A stretch of DNA of 29,092 nucleotides, from positions 1 to 29,092 of the forward strand of contig CBFGWV010000030.1 in the NCBI GenBank assembly GCA_965652545.1, written 5' to 3'. The translations under genes and the position numbers were made by a program. Source of the stretch: CBFGWV01 sp965652545 (GTDB lineage: Bacteria; Pseudomonadota; Gammaproteobacteria; Competibacterales; Competibacteraceae). The notes below the pieces were generated by a model. It was not told the origin of the DNA. It searched no databases and saw only the letters and a list, made by a program, of their open reading frames with translations. Positions 1 to 9,100 of the stretch are shown piece after piece. The stretch's first letter is position 1, and each line of letters begins with the position of its first letter.

Positions 1-306
1 CTCAGGGTCATCGCCGATGTCCGGTTCGGCAAAGCCGCACCAGCCCAGCAGGGTGTCCGCTTGCGCGACCGTCGCGTCACGGGGTCTGACCGCCCACACG
101 CCGTAGCCGCCATGCTCCCAGGCCTTGTTGTGCCAGCCGATACGCGTTTGGGCGCTGGCTAAACAGCGTTCGGGGGTGGAGCCATTGGCGGTGATGTTTT
201 TGGTGACCGCCGGTTCGGCCAGGATCGCCGCCAACGCGGGGATGTCACTGTCTGTGAAGGCATCGAGCGTCAAGCGTCTCGTGCTGAGGGTCGGTGTTGA
301 GGCCAC
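1..306 (-). CDS. GNAT-family N-acetyltransferase (RimJ/RimL-like), C-terminus beyond window
   Basis: Partial gene; the first 102 residues are visible and the frame is open to the left edge. The start LSTRRLTLDAFTDSDIPAL is the typical beginning of RimJ/RimL-type acetyltransferases, in which 'L.T.RL.L......D...L' opens the fold. It is followed by a predicted helix and the strand-rich stretch GYGVWAVRP...LLGWCGF. The family transfers acetyl from acetyl-CoA to an amine, often a protein N-terminus or a small molecule; the substrate cannot be told. The start is a GTG at 304-306 with an AGGGGAT ribosome site eight bases upstream. It lies 94 bases downstream of the pseudokinase gene on the same strand, so it may be co-transcribed. 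Family call is fairly sure; the acetyl-CoA binding loop is outside the window. Confidence 0.75.
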   Translation of the reverse strand, partial: MASTPTLSTRRLTLDAFTDSDIPALAAILAEPAVTKNITANGSTPERCLASAQTRIGWHNKAWEHGGYGVWAVRPRDATVAQADTLLGWCGFAEPDIGDDPE

Positions 307-400
307 GTCGACGTATCCCCTTTGTCCGGTGCAACCGTATGACGCTGCACTATCGGCGCGACGCGGTCAATCCGGAGGGCGTCGGATCTCGTGAGGTCAA

Positions 401-2848
401 TCAGTGTGACGGGGCAGTCACCGCACGGGCAATACGAAAGCCCACGGTGTTCAGTTGGCGGTCCGGCTCGCCGGCGAGCCGGGTCGAGGCGCGTATGTCG
501 CGTGGGCCGGAGTTCCACGCCCCACCCCGCAAGGCCTTGCTGCCGGCGGCCTCGGCCGGCTCGCATTCGCGGTACGGACCCTCGTAGTCCTCGTCCCAGG
601 CCGAGCAGGTCCACTCCCAGACGTTGCCCAGCATGTCCGACAGCCCCCACGGATGACCGACGTAGCTGCCCACCGGTGCGGTGTACCAATGCCCGTCATG
701 ACAGCGGAAGTCCGCATCCCAGCGTCGTCCGAGGTTGCGGTCGGCAGCATTGACGTGTTCGCAGGTGGCCTTGATCCCATCGCCCCAGAAGCGCTTGGCG
801 CTGATGCCCCCGCGCGCGGCGTACTCCCATTGCGCTTCGGTCGGCAGGTGGAAGCCGCCGTCGGTCTCCAGGTTCAGCCAGGCGACGTAGGCCATGGCGT
901 CGTTCCAACTGACGCAGACCACCGGCTGGCTGTCCTGCTGGTCAAAGCCCGGTGTGCGCCAGTTCTGCGCGCTGTCCCAGGCCCAGGCACCGCCTTCCGG
1001 GCGGTGGACCCAGCTCCAGCAGCCCTGATCGTCGCGCTCGGCCTCGGTCTTGTAGCCGGTCGCCTGTGCGAAACGCGCGAACTGTCCAACGGTGACTTCA
1101 TGTTCGCCAATGAAAAAGTCTCCGACCTCCACCGGGTGCTGGCGCTCGTTCGGCCAGCGGTCCTGCTCGTAGAGCGGGCTGCCGATGAGGAAAGTGCGTC
1201 CCGGCAGGTACACCAGGGTTGCCGCGAGGTGTCCGTCCGCCAGCCGGATCTCGTGTGTGTCAAAGGGCTCCGGTGCGCTGGGCGCCGTGGCGTCGGTGGT
1301 CTCGGGCTTGGCCGACGCGGTGACCGATGCCGGTTCGGGTACCGAGCCACTCGCCACGTCCGGTGGGTTGGGTGATGGCTCCAGCAGGATGGGCGAGCGC
1401 GGGTCCTCGTGACGGCTTTCATGGGCAGAGAGTGTCGGTGGCTCGGGCTCGGCTGGGTTTGTGATCGGTGGCATCGGTGCTACATCATCGGTCGCAGCTG
1501 TCTGCGGCTGCTCCGGCACGGGCTCGGTGACCGGCGTCGACGAGGGTGTGACGGGATGCGATCTCTCCATGCCGGGACGACGTAGCAGCGGTCTTGACCG
1601 TGGTCCTGTCGAGGTCGCAAGTTGCTGCGGGCTTGCCGCTGGCTCTACCGGTGGCGGTTCGGTCCCCGGCGTCCGGGCCGGTGTTATCGGCAGTCGCCCT
1701 GGTGTGCCCGGGATCGGCGGCTCGGTCGTGTCCGCTTCGGGCTCGGGGGTGGGCTCAAACGTGGCGACGGTCGGCGGTGTGGTAGCGGCAATCGGTTGTG
1801 GTGCGGAGTGGGTGCCGGGCGCCTCGCTTACCGGCGGCGGGGGGCCGTCCGTGGAGGCGGTCGGACGGAAGGATTGCTCGGTCAGCCAGGCCACTAATGG
1901 CAGAGTGATCAGCACCACCACACCCACCAGCACGGGCTTGTATCGGCCCGGCTGGTGTACGGGTGCGGCCAGTGTCGGTGGCGGATCCTGCGGCGGTGGG
2001 GGCGTCGGCGGTGCCCGTTCGACCACGGGTTTGGCGGGGCCGCGCTCCGTCGCGGGTTGCGCCTCATGCGACTGGATCACCCGGGTCAGTGCCGTGAAGA
2101 CTGCTCGTGCCGAGGCGTAGCGCTGTTGCGGGTCCGGGGCCAGCATGCGCTCGATGATCGGCTGAATATGTGCGGCCTGCGGCGGCAGTGGGAGGATGCG
2201 GCCCGACTCCTTGATCGCGCGGATGGTCTCGGGTGAGAGGGCGTCGAACGGTTTGCGGCCGGCGAGCATCTCGTAGACGAGAATGCCCAGCGCGTAGACG
2301 TCCGCGCGTACGTCCGGTCGCCACCGGGTGACGGAGCACTCCGGTGCCCAGTAGATCGATGCCCCGGGCGGTGATGGGCCGCCAAGCCGGTGTGCGGCTC
2401 CGAAGCCGGTGATGACGGCCGTATCGTCGGTGTCGAACTGAATGCTATGCGGGTTCAGGGCGCCGTGGGCGATGCCCTTCTTGTGGGCTGCGGCAAGCCC
2501 TTGCGCCATCTGCCGCGCAATGCGCAGCGCCTGATCGATAGAGAGGGGGCGGGCGAGTCGTTCGGCCAGCGAGCCGCCAGCGAGGTAGACGGTCATCACA
2601 TAGCCGGAGGCGTCGCCCAGATCCGCATCCAGTATGGTTTCGACATTCGCCTGATTCATTCGGCGAAGGGTCTGCAACACCTCCCGGTACTGCTGTACTG
2701 TGGCGGCATCGGTCTGCGGCGGCCGCTCGACGAACCGGATGACGACCTCCCGATCCTGCGCGACGTGTCGCGCCAGCACGAGCTTGGCGCTGCCGGGCTC
2801 ACGCAGTGTCCGGATGATCTCATGATCAGGAATGTCGATAGGTAACAC
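401..2848 (-). CDS. Membrane protein with degenerate Ser/Thr kinase domain and C-terminal FGE-sulfatase-like domain
   Basis: 815 residues, GTG start at 2846-2848 with a GGGGG tract upstream. Residues ~8-260 have a Hanks-type kinase fold: the APE motif (168-170) and the following DVRADVYALGILVYEMLAG segment are kept. Key catalytic residues are lost: the beta-3 lysine is Arg38, the HRD..KP..N loop reads HGALNP (128-133, so no catalytic Asp), DFG reads GFG (148-150), and no glycine-rich loop is evident. This is a predicted pseudokinase. One membrane segment lies at ~304-324, followed by a Pro/Thr/Glu-rich linker to ~545. Residues ~555-812 match the formylglycine-generating-enzyme/SUMF1 fold (LPTEAQWEYAARGG, LGNVWEWT, ALRGGAW, GFRIAR), but the paired active-site cysteines after the RGG motif are missing. 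By topology the kinase-like part is cytoplasmic and the FGE-like part periplasmic. A sensory or scaffold role is inferred. Kinase-FGE proteins occur in some type VI secretion loci, but no such genes are visible here. Confidence 0.85.
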   Translation of the reverse strand: MLPIDIPDHEIIRTLREPGSAKLVLARHVAQDREVVIRFVERPPQTDAATVQQYREVLQTLRRMNQANVETILDADLGDASGYVMTVYLAGGSLAERLARPLSIDQALRIARQMAQGLAAAHKKGIAHGALNPHSIQFDTDDTAVITGFGAAHRLGGPSPPGASIYWAPECSVTRWRPDVRADVYALGILVYEMLAGRKPFDALSPETIRAIKESGRILPLPPQAAHIQPIIERMLAPDPQQRYASARAVFTALTRVIQSHEAQPATERGPAKPVVERAPPTPPPPQDPPPTLAAPVHQPGRYKPVLVGVVVLITLPLVAWLTEQSFRPTASTDGPPPPVSEAPGTHSAPQPIAATTPPTVATFEPTPEPEADTTEPPIPGTPGRLPITPARTPGTEPPPVEPAASPQQLATSTGPRSRPLLRRPGMERSHPVTPSSTPVTEPVPEQPQTAATDDVAPMPPITNPAEPEPPTLSAHESRHEDPRSPILLEPSPNPPDVASGSVPEPASVTASAKPETTDATAPSAPEPFDTHEIRLADGHLAATLVYLPGRTFLIGSPLYEQDRWPNERQHPVEVGDFFIGEHEVTVGQFARFAQATGYKTEAERDDQGCWSWVHRPEGGAWAWDSAQNWRTPGFDQQDSQPVVCVSWNDAMAYVAWLNLETDGGFHLPTEAQWEYAARGGISAKRFWGDGIKATCEHVNAADRNLGRRWDADFRCHDGHWYTAPVGSYVGHPWGLSDMLGNVWEWTCSAWDEDYEGPYRECEPAEAAGSKALRGGAWNSGPRDIRASTRLAGEPDRQLNTVGFRIARAVTAPSH

Positions 2849-3023
2849 GTGAGCCGACGACCCCCTGTGACAGGCTCTTGGCGGCGCGAGTGTAAACCCG
2901 CCAAATCAGCGTCTTAGGTCACAGAGTAGCTGCATCGCCCGCAGGGTCACCATTCAACGATCGCCGTACTGGCGCGGGGGGTATCCGTGCGACATAGTCC
3001 TTTGGGTTCGTGGCCCCTCACCG

Positions 3024-3626
3024 TCAGCGTCGCGCGGCATTGACCTCCAGCACCATGACGGCCGCTGGCAGTGCCATGGCTTCGGGCACATCGGGGTGCA
3101 GCAGCGTCAGTATCCAGTCGCGTCGTGCCGACAGCCGCCCCAGCTTGCCCAACAGGCCACCGCGACCTGCGACCTTCGTATCGCTGATCTCGTGCGCCAG
3201 CGTGCCCACACAGAGACCGTCTCGAAGCAATGCATAGCAGTCGGTGTAACCGACCGGTGCCGCGCCTTGCCCGTCATCGCCGATCAGGCGTTGGTCGCCG
3301 GTCTGCAGCACCGTCTCGCCGGCGGTGCTGCGCACCGTCCAGCCCCCGCCCATCTCCAGGGAGACGTGCAAGGTAGCGATGATTGCCGAATCTGCGTCCA
3401 GCAGGGACCAATGTTCGGCGATGACTCGCCCTTCCGGACGCATGGCGATGTCGCCGCCTTCGACCCCGATGAACCGGGTCAAGCCGGACTGCACCTTGGT
3501 CGTGATCTGGCAGATGGCCGGCGACGCGTCACTGTGCAAAGGTTCGATGGCATACCCGGTGCGGGCATCCGCGAGCGCAGCATCGCCCGCGGCGAGTGGA
3601 TGAAATCGGTAGCGGCGTTCAGTCAT
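3024..3626 (-). CDS. Hypothetical beta-rich protein, possibly LURP-one/scramblase-like fold
   Basis: 200 residues, no signal peptide and no membrane segment. I do not recognise the family with confidence. The pattern of short beta strands carrying phrases such as RPEGRVIAEHWSLLDADSAI and ATLHVSLEMGGGWTVRST resembles the LURP-one/phospholipid-scramblase (Tubby-like) barrel, in which a substrate-independent beta barrel surrounds one helix; this is a weak impression. The ATG at 3624-3626 has no clear Shine-Dalgarno in front, and the gene begins 46 bases after the coiled-coil gene, so translation may depend on read-through from it. A 175-base gap separates it from the pseudokinase gene. Its place between two membrane-anchored proteins suggests a role in the same process (inference). 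Confidence 0.6.
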   Translation of the reverse strand: MTERRYRFHPLAAGDAALADARTGYAIEPLHSDASPAICQITTKVQSGLTRFIGVEGGDIAMRPEGRVIAEHWSLLDADSAIIATLHVSLEMGGGWTVRSTAGETVLQTGDQRLIGDDGQGAAPVGYTDCYALLRDGLCVGTLAHEISDTKVAGRGGLLGKLGRLSARRDWILTLLHPDVPEAMALPAAVMVLEVNAARR

Positions 3627-3672
3627 CGTGCGCGGGCGCAGCGCCTGCCGGGCTGCCGATGGTGTTGTGGAC

Positions 3673-4452
3673 TCAAGCCTTGCGCTGCAAGCGCATCAAG
3701 CGCTCCATCAACTGGCCGATCTCCTCTTCCAGCGCCTGTTTCTCCTGCTCGCTCTTGCTCTTGAGCTGGGAGAGCGTGTCCTCAAAGGCACGACGCTCCT
3801 GATCGGCGATGTGCTGAACATTCGTGGCCTTCTGCTCAAACGAGGCCCGATCCGCCTGCAACTGGCTGATCTGCACCCGCAAGTCCATGTTCTCCTGCTC
3901 CCAGGCATCGCGGTGTTCGTCGAGCTTGGCGGCCACCTCGGCCTTGCGCTCTTGCTGGAAATGCAGCAACTGGGCCTGAATCTGTTGTTTCTCGCGGCTC
4001 ACGTTCACCAACTCGCGCTTCCACTTTGCCACCTCCTGCTCGATTCGCTTATCGGTGGTGGCAACCGCGTGTTTGGCTTTCTCGAAGTGCACTTTCAGGT
4101 CATCGACCTGCTTGATGCGATGCTCGCGCTCGGCGTCCCAGGCGGTCTGGGCGTCGGTGAACTTTTTCTCCAGCCGGGAAAGCTCCCGTTGCCGTTCGCG
4201 CAGCTCTTCCTGCGTTCGGGTGAGCTGTTGGCCGAGTTGGTTCTTCTCCTTGCGCCATTGGTCCCGCTCGGTACCCAACTGTCGCTCGATGTTGTCGCAC
4301 TCCAACTGCGTCTGCGCGACCCGGCTGACTTCGACCTCCAGCGCGGAGCGGACTCGCTTGAGCGGCATCACCGCCATGATCAAGCCAATGATCAGCGCAC
4401 CGACGACGAACCCTCCCCCCGCGGCGGCGGCAAGCATCATAGTGGCATCCAT
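3673..4452 (-). CDS. Membrane-anchored coiled-coil protein
   Basis: 259 residues from the ATG at 4450-4452, chosen over an in-frame start at 4500 because AGGAGA sits six bases upstream and the longer version would overlap the previous gene. An N-terminal membrane segment (about residues 4-28, rich in Ala, Gly, Val, Ile) is followed by a basic residue pair. Almost the whole remainder (~35-255) is a charged heptad-repeat coiled coil full of Glu, Lys, Gln, Arg, with no enzyme motif. The topology suggests a cytoplasmic rod tethered to the inner membrane. It begins 25 bases after the stop of the response-regulator gene, so the two are very probably co-translated and may pair through their coiled coils (inference). 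Function unknown. Confidence 0.8.
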   Translation of the reverse strand: MDATMMLAAAAGGGFVVGALIIGLIMAVMPLKRVRSALEVEVSRVAQTQLECDNIERQLGTERDQWRKEKNQLGQQLTRTQEELRERQRELSRLEKKFTDAQTAWDAEREHRIKQVDDLKVHFEKAKHAVATTDKRIEQEVAKWKRELVNVSREKQQIQAQLLHFQQERKAEVAAKLDEHRDAWEQENMDLRVQISQLQADRASFEQKATNVQHIADQERRAFEDTLSQLKSKSEQEKQALEEEIGQLMERLMRLQRKA

Positions 4453-4477
4453 AACGTCTCCTCTGCGACCGTCCCCA

Positions 4478-5644
4478 TCAACCGAGCACGTGCAGGGCAA
4501 TGGCGGTGCCGACGCCTATGATGGCGGCGGCGATCGCCGCAGCGTTGCGGCGGACAAACGACGGTGTGTCATCCGAAGCCCGGGCCACCGCAGGCTCTTG
4601 GCCTTGGCGATTGGCAAGCTCTTTGAGCGCGTCCTGGGTCTTCTTGGTCGCGACAAAGCGGGCCATATCTTTCAATTCTTCAAGCAATTCCGGCGCCAAC
4701 TTGCGCGGACTGGCTGCCGTTTCGCGCAAGTGCTCCAACTCTTCGCGAAACTCCTTGCCAAGCCGGATCGTCAGCAGCTCGACCTGGCTCTCGGCGACCT
4801 TGGTCGCGGCGGCTTCCGCAGCCTCTATCGCCACCATGCGTCCGGTCTGCGCCGCGGCATCGATGGCCGCATCGCGGGCGATCGACTGAATGTTCTCGAT
4901 GAGCTTGGGGTCGAGCTCGCCGTCGATGGTGAGGTTTTCCCGCATGTCGGCCAGCTGTGCGTTGAAGCGCACATCCAAGCGGTGGGAGAGGGATTGGATC
5001 CGCGTTTCACACAGATCCTTGACGTTCTCCATGACTGCCGCGCGGGTCGAGGACAGGATCCACTCGCGCAATTGGTCCACGCGGGTGTCCACCAGCGGCG
5101 CAATGCGCCCCTCGAGGGCGTGTTGCGTGACGCTCTCGGCCACCTCGCGCATACGCGCATCCAGGGCCGGTTGGCTGGCACCGCGCGAGGCTACGGGCTG
5201 ATTGGCCGCCGTGCTGGCTGGCTGCGGCGGTTTGATGGGAACCACCTTGGTGTTGCCCTGCAAGGCTTGTTCCGCCGCCTGGTTGAGTTGCTGCAGCACC
5301 GATTGCAGCGACTCGTTTGTGGCCGGCTTGGGCAGCAGTGACACGACGCCGCAGTCCTTCAACTGCTCGGCGTAGGCATCCCCTTCCTTCGAGGTGTACA
5401 TGGCCACCGGGATGGCCGCGGTGTCCTGGTTGCTCTTGATCGCGCCGACAGCCGTCAACCCGTCCATCCCGGGCATTGTATGGTCCATGAAAATGGCATC
5501 CGGCCGGTGGTTGCCGAGGTAGTCGAGTGCCTCCTCCGCCGACTCGGCCATGTCCACCGTCAGATCGGCGTCCTGAAGCATGCGCCGCAACACCAGGCGT
5601 GCCGCCTTGGAGTCGTCCACTACCAGCACGTGTTTGATGGGCAT
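4478..5644 (-). CDS. Response regulator with coiled-coil body and C-terminal membrane tail
   Basis: 388 residues from the ATG at 5642-5644, chosen because GGGAGGAG lies five bases upstream and the receiver domain begins directly with MPIKHVLVVDDSK. Receiver domain ~1-120: acidic pair Asp10-Asp11, phospho-acceptor Asp54 (MDHTMPGMDG), Thr84 and Lys106 (LLPKP) are all present, so it should be phosphorylatable. No DNA-binding, GGDEF, EAL, HD or other output domain follows. Instead residues ~150-345 are a charged, mostly helical region, and the protein ends in a hydrophobic segment (~368-387, AAAIAAAIIGVGTAIAL), giving a tail anchor in the membrane. This is an unusual response-regulator layout. 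First gene of the minus-strand cluster, 25 bases ahead of the coiled-coil gene; no partner histidine kinase is in the window. Confidence 0.85.
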   Translation of the reverse strand: MPIKHVLVVDDSKAARLVLRRMLQDADLTVDMAESAEEALDYLGNHRPDAIFMDHTMPGMDGLTAVGAIKSNQDTAAIPVAMYTSKEGDAYAEQLKDCGVVSLLPKPATNESLQSVLQQLNQAAEQALQGNTKVVPIKPPQPASTAANQPVASRGASQPALDARMREVAESVTQHALEGRIAPLVDTRVDQLREWILSSTRAAVMENVKDLCETRIQSLSHRLDVRFNAQLADMRENLTIDGELDPKLIENIQSIARDAAIDAAAQTGRMVAIEAAEAAATKVAESQVELLTIRLGKEFREELEHLRETAASPRKLAPELLEELKDMARFVATKKTQDALKELANRQGQEPAVARASDDTPSFVRRNAAAIAAAIIGVGTAIALHVLG

Positions 5645-6171
5645 GGCTCCTCCCGCCATAACGGTTTCCCCCTGAAATGCGACGACGGTGATCCGGCTCG
5701 GCTTCATCCACAGCGGTATGGCCAGCAAGATCAACCCTTTAGGCCATGCCGGCGGCAAAAGCAAGCCGGGTGCGTGCCGGCGTGCGTTTGGGCCGGCATG
5801 TCCGAGGACGATTATGCGCCATCGCTGACCCAAAGGTTCGCCATCGACATGAAGAGGTTGGCCGATCGATGGCCGAGCCCTCGTGGTGGACCCCCGCTGC
5901 GGCAAGGCGGTACGTGAGCGAGGTGTGTAAGTGACAGCCGCACCGATGCATTAGCCCATTTGGCTATGGCATGGGCTGGTGCATTAATGTGTTTGTTATT
6001 AATTGACACGGGAGGATTAAGGTGTTTGTCGAGCTTCGGGATGGTAGGGCGAATGCATTAAAGTAACGGCTCAGTTTCTTTGGGATGGTCAACGAAGCAG
6101 GATTAATGCATGGGCGAGGGCACTCTCTTTGCGCCCCGCAGAGATGCGTTTTTGTTCCGAGGAGTACAGGT
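5645..6171. promoter_or_regulatory. Divergent intergenic region between response-regulator gene and giant repeat-protein gene
   Basis: 527 bases with no credible gene; it must hold the promoters for both directions. Its right half is AT-richer than the surroundings. It carries a 14-base inverted repeat (5946-5959 against 5971-5984) and four copies of TGCATTA in either orientation (5947-5953, 5980-5986, 6054-6060, 6104-6110). A TTGGCT/ATTAAT pair spaced by 17 bases (5960-5965, 5983-5988) and a perfect TTGACA at 6003-6008 are promoter-like, but neither has a convincing full partner. The site GAGGAG at 6158-6163 is the ribosome site for the gene at 6172. Confidence 0.5.
5946..5984. repeat. 14-base inverted repeat, candidate operator or RNA hairpin
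   Basis: ATGCATTAGCCCAT (5946-5959) faces ATGGGCTGGTGCAT (5971-5984) around an 11-base loop. Twelve of 14 positions pair as DNA, and the other two are T-G, so an RNA copy would pair along all 14. It overlaps a promoter-like pair and contains two of the four TGCATTA heptamers of this region. An operator for the divergent genes is a reasonable guess. Confidence 0.5.
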
Positions 6172-9100
6172 ATGAGTGCTGTCGTCGAAAAATTGCCACC
6201 GAACGGTCAGCCGGAACCGCTGGAGCCCACCAAAAAAGCCGTCTCGCGGTTGGATGAGCAGGCCTTCGAACACGCCGCCGAAAACCCTGACGAGACACCG
6301 GAGGGCGACGAGCTGTCGGTTATCGGCGATGTGCCTATCAACCTGTCTCAGAAGGCGGTCGTCGATGACGACGATACTAAGCCGCCGCCCAAATTCGATC
6401 TCGATGAAGACAAGTACGACGATGCGCTCAACAGCATCGTACACGAGATGGTCGACAGTGTGGACGGCCGTTCGTTACAAGGAATCACTAGGGGCGACAA
6501 CGCCAAGCACTATCAGTACATGATCGAATACAAGCTGCACGAGCAAGCCAAGAACGGCAAGAACGTCAGTTTGGACAAAGCCTATATGGAGGTTGAGGAG
6601 GCAATCCGTGGGCGCTACGGCTTGGCCGCCGATAACTACGACAACAAGAACCACCGTCTGGATGTGCTCGAAGGATATTGGGAGCGGCAGAAAGGGCGGG
6701 AGCAGGCTAAGGATCTGGCTGTTGGTGCGTACCAGAAATATTGGAATAAGTATGGTCCCCCGGCCGATGAGGGGAGCTATGACGACAAGCTGAATACCTT
6801 GGCCAGCGGTATGATCGGCGGGGTCGTTGAGAAGCACCATAATCGAATATTGGCCATTGGTCTGGCGAATAACGACAAAGTCAAGGAGCTGTACAAGAAT
6901 CTGGTCAAAGACAAGCTCGCCGATCAAGGCGCACCGTTTAATTTGGACCGGGCACATCGAGAGGTAATGGAAGACCTGCGTGCCCGTATGAAAACGGCAG
7001 CCGGCAATACCGAACACAGGTCGGATAAACTTCTGGATGTCATGGACGGTTACTGGGAAGACCAGACTGGCGAGGCCGATGCCAAGAGTCTCGCCCGCAC
7101 CGCCTATGAGGAATTCCAGGACGAGTACGAGCCGACCGACGAAGACACCACACAGATTAAAGGCGATAGCAAGTACGAGGATGAGCTCAATGCGGTCGCA
7201 GCGACCCTGGCCGATGGTATAGATGCGGACACGGGGCGTGTGCCCCATTTCACCGATGGCGATATCCGCGATCACTATGGAAACCTTATCTACCTCAAGC
7301 TCCAGGAACAGAAGAAGGCCGGCGACGGTATCAGCCTTGATAAAGCGTACGACGACGTTAGAAACGATCTTACCGAGCGCATGCCGCACGCATTGCGCGA
7401 TCATGATGACCCCGGCGGTGCCAAAAAGGCGTATGACAAATACTGGAAAGACGGCGACGGCAGGGGAGATGCGGGTAAAGTGGCGCGCGATGCCTATGGA
7501 AAATTCCTCCAGGAAAACACACTGCTTGATAACCCGGATTACGAGGACAATCTCAATGCATTGACCACGTCGATGGGCGATGGTGTGATCGACGATACGC
7601 GTACACTCAGCGGGTTGCGTGGTGGCGTGCCTAAAGAGCTGTATAAGAATCTCATTACACACAAGCTGGATGAGGGCAAGAGTCTCGACGAGGCCACTGA
7701 TGAGGTCGTCTCGGAGTTGGAGGAGCGGGTAAAAGCGGCGTACAGCGGCGACACGGAAGATATCGTCCTGGGGTATTTTTCGCGTCGCGACGGTAAAGAC
7801 GCGGCCAAGGATGCGGCGTCGGAGGCCTATGCCGAGTATATCGGCAGCCGTGATGATCGCTCGCCGGGTGCGGGCTCGCCGGACAAGCCCAGGGGGGATG
7901 GTGGTGAAGACGACCTTCTTCCACCTGTGGCCACTGACATCATGAATGCCGAAACCGTTGACGGCACCACGGTATCCGATGTCTTTGTCGGTAAGATCAT
8001 CGATGAGTATGAGAACTCCGACCAGGAGTACAAACGCGAGTTTGCCGAATTGGTCAGGTTGAAAGCTGCGATCGCGGGCGGCTTCGAAATCATGCCGTAC
8101 CAAGTCAGGCCCAACGGCGGTAGTGGCGGCGCCGGCGATATCACCGACTATGCTGATAACATGCATGTCATGGACCCGCGCATCATGCGTGATTTGGTCG
8201 ATGTGGAAACCCTCGACGCCAAGATCGCCGAGATGGTCGAAAAGCACGATGATCTGCGGACCGATCAAGACGCCTTCCTCAAAGCGTCCGTAATGCGGAT
8301 CAAAGACAAGAAAACGCTGACTGATCGCATCTATGCCACGATGACCTCCCCAGCCTATGAGGAGATGCTCAAGAACGCCCAGAGCGAAGACGGGGACACC
8401 GAAGCTCTGGCCAGATACGCCTCTGATATCCGCTCCTTGGAGTTGCTGGACCCGGATCTCGCCGCGGAAGTGCAAAGTAAGCTTGTCGATGGGGCCGCGT
8501 TCGGCGCATTCGATGACTTGTTCGAGAAAGGGCCCGACGCGTTCGATGAAGAGGCCGTTGGCATGGCGGCCAAGGATGTCGCCTATGCGATCGTTCGCGG
8601 GTCCGTGCTGGGTGGCTACGCCACCACTGGAGCGCTCGATCTGAGGGCGTTCTTCGACGGTAAGATTCAGCTCGATCCGTTGGGTTTTTCACCCGAAGAA
8701 AGGGCGCGCTATGAGTCTGCTAAAAAAGAGTACCAACGCCTCCACAAGCTGTTCACGGATAGCTGGAAGGATATCAAGGTAGACCGGGGTACGTCGCCAT
8801 ATGGAAAAGATTGGATAAAGCAATACAAGCTTCAACTCGAGAAAAACATCTCGAAGTCCACGCCATTGATGAAAGACCTTAACAATAGGGGCATTCTCGG
8901 GGTGGGCGCCGGCATGATGTGTCTGGTCGCGGGCGCGATGGGGCTGTCCATGAATGGCTATGAGAATACGACCCCGGAACAGCGAATGGGGTCGGCATTC
9001 TATCTCTTGTGGACGTCGTCAAACATCCCCGATGCCTTCAGAAAAGGCGGTGTGCTCGAAACCCTTCTCCGGCAACCGGGTATGGCCGATGCCATCGGTA

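Noticed and set aside
3024..3626. Firm assignment to the LURP-one family
   Set aside because: Only a general strand pattern is suggestive, and no diagnostic motif could be identified by eye, so it is kept as hypothetical.
3628..4521. A 297-residue plus-strand Leu-rich frame resembling a membrane protein
   Set aside because: The leucines come from reading the Glu/Lys/Gln codons of the coiled-coil gene backwards. The minus frame has a strong ribosome site and operon spacing.
6022..6066. A 14-codon ORF (GTG to TAA) behind GGGAGG in the divergent intergenic region
   Set aside because: Too short to judge and with no conserved feature; the only support is a purine-rich stretch. It may be a leader peptide, but nothing else points to it.
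6475..8475. A 666-residue open frame on the minus strand opposite the giant repeat gene
   Set aside because: It is a shadow: Asp/Lys/Glu-rich codons (GAC, GAT, AAG) read backwards give Val, Ile, Leu, Phe without stops. The plus frame has the ribosome site, protein repeats and a sensible length.
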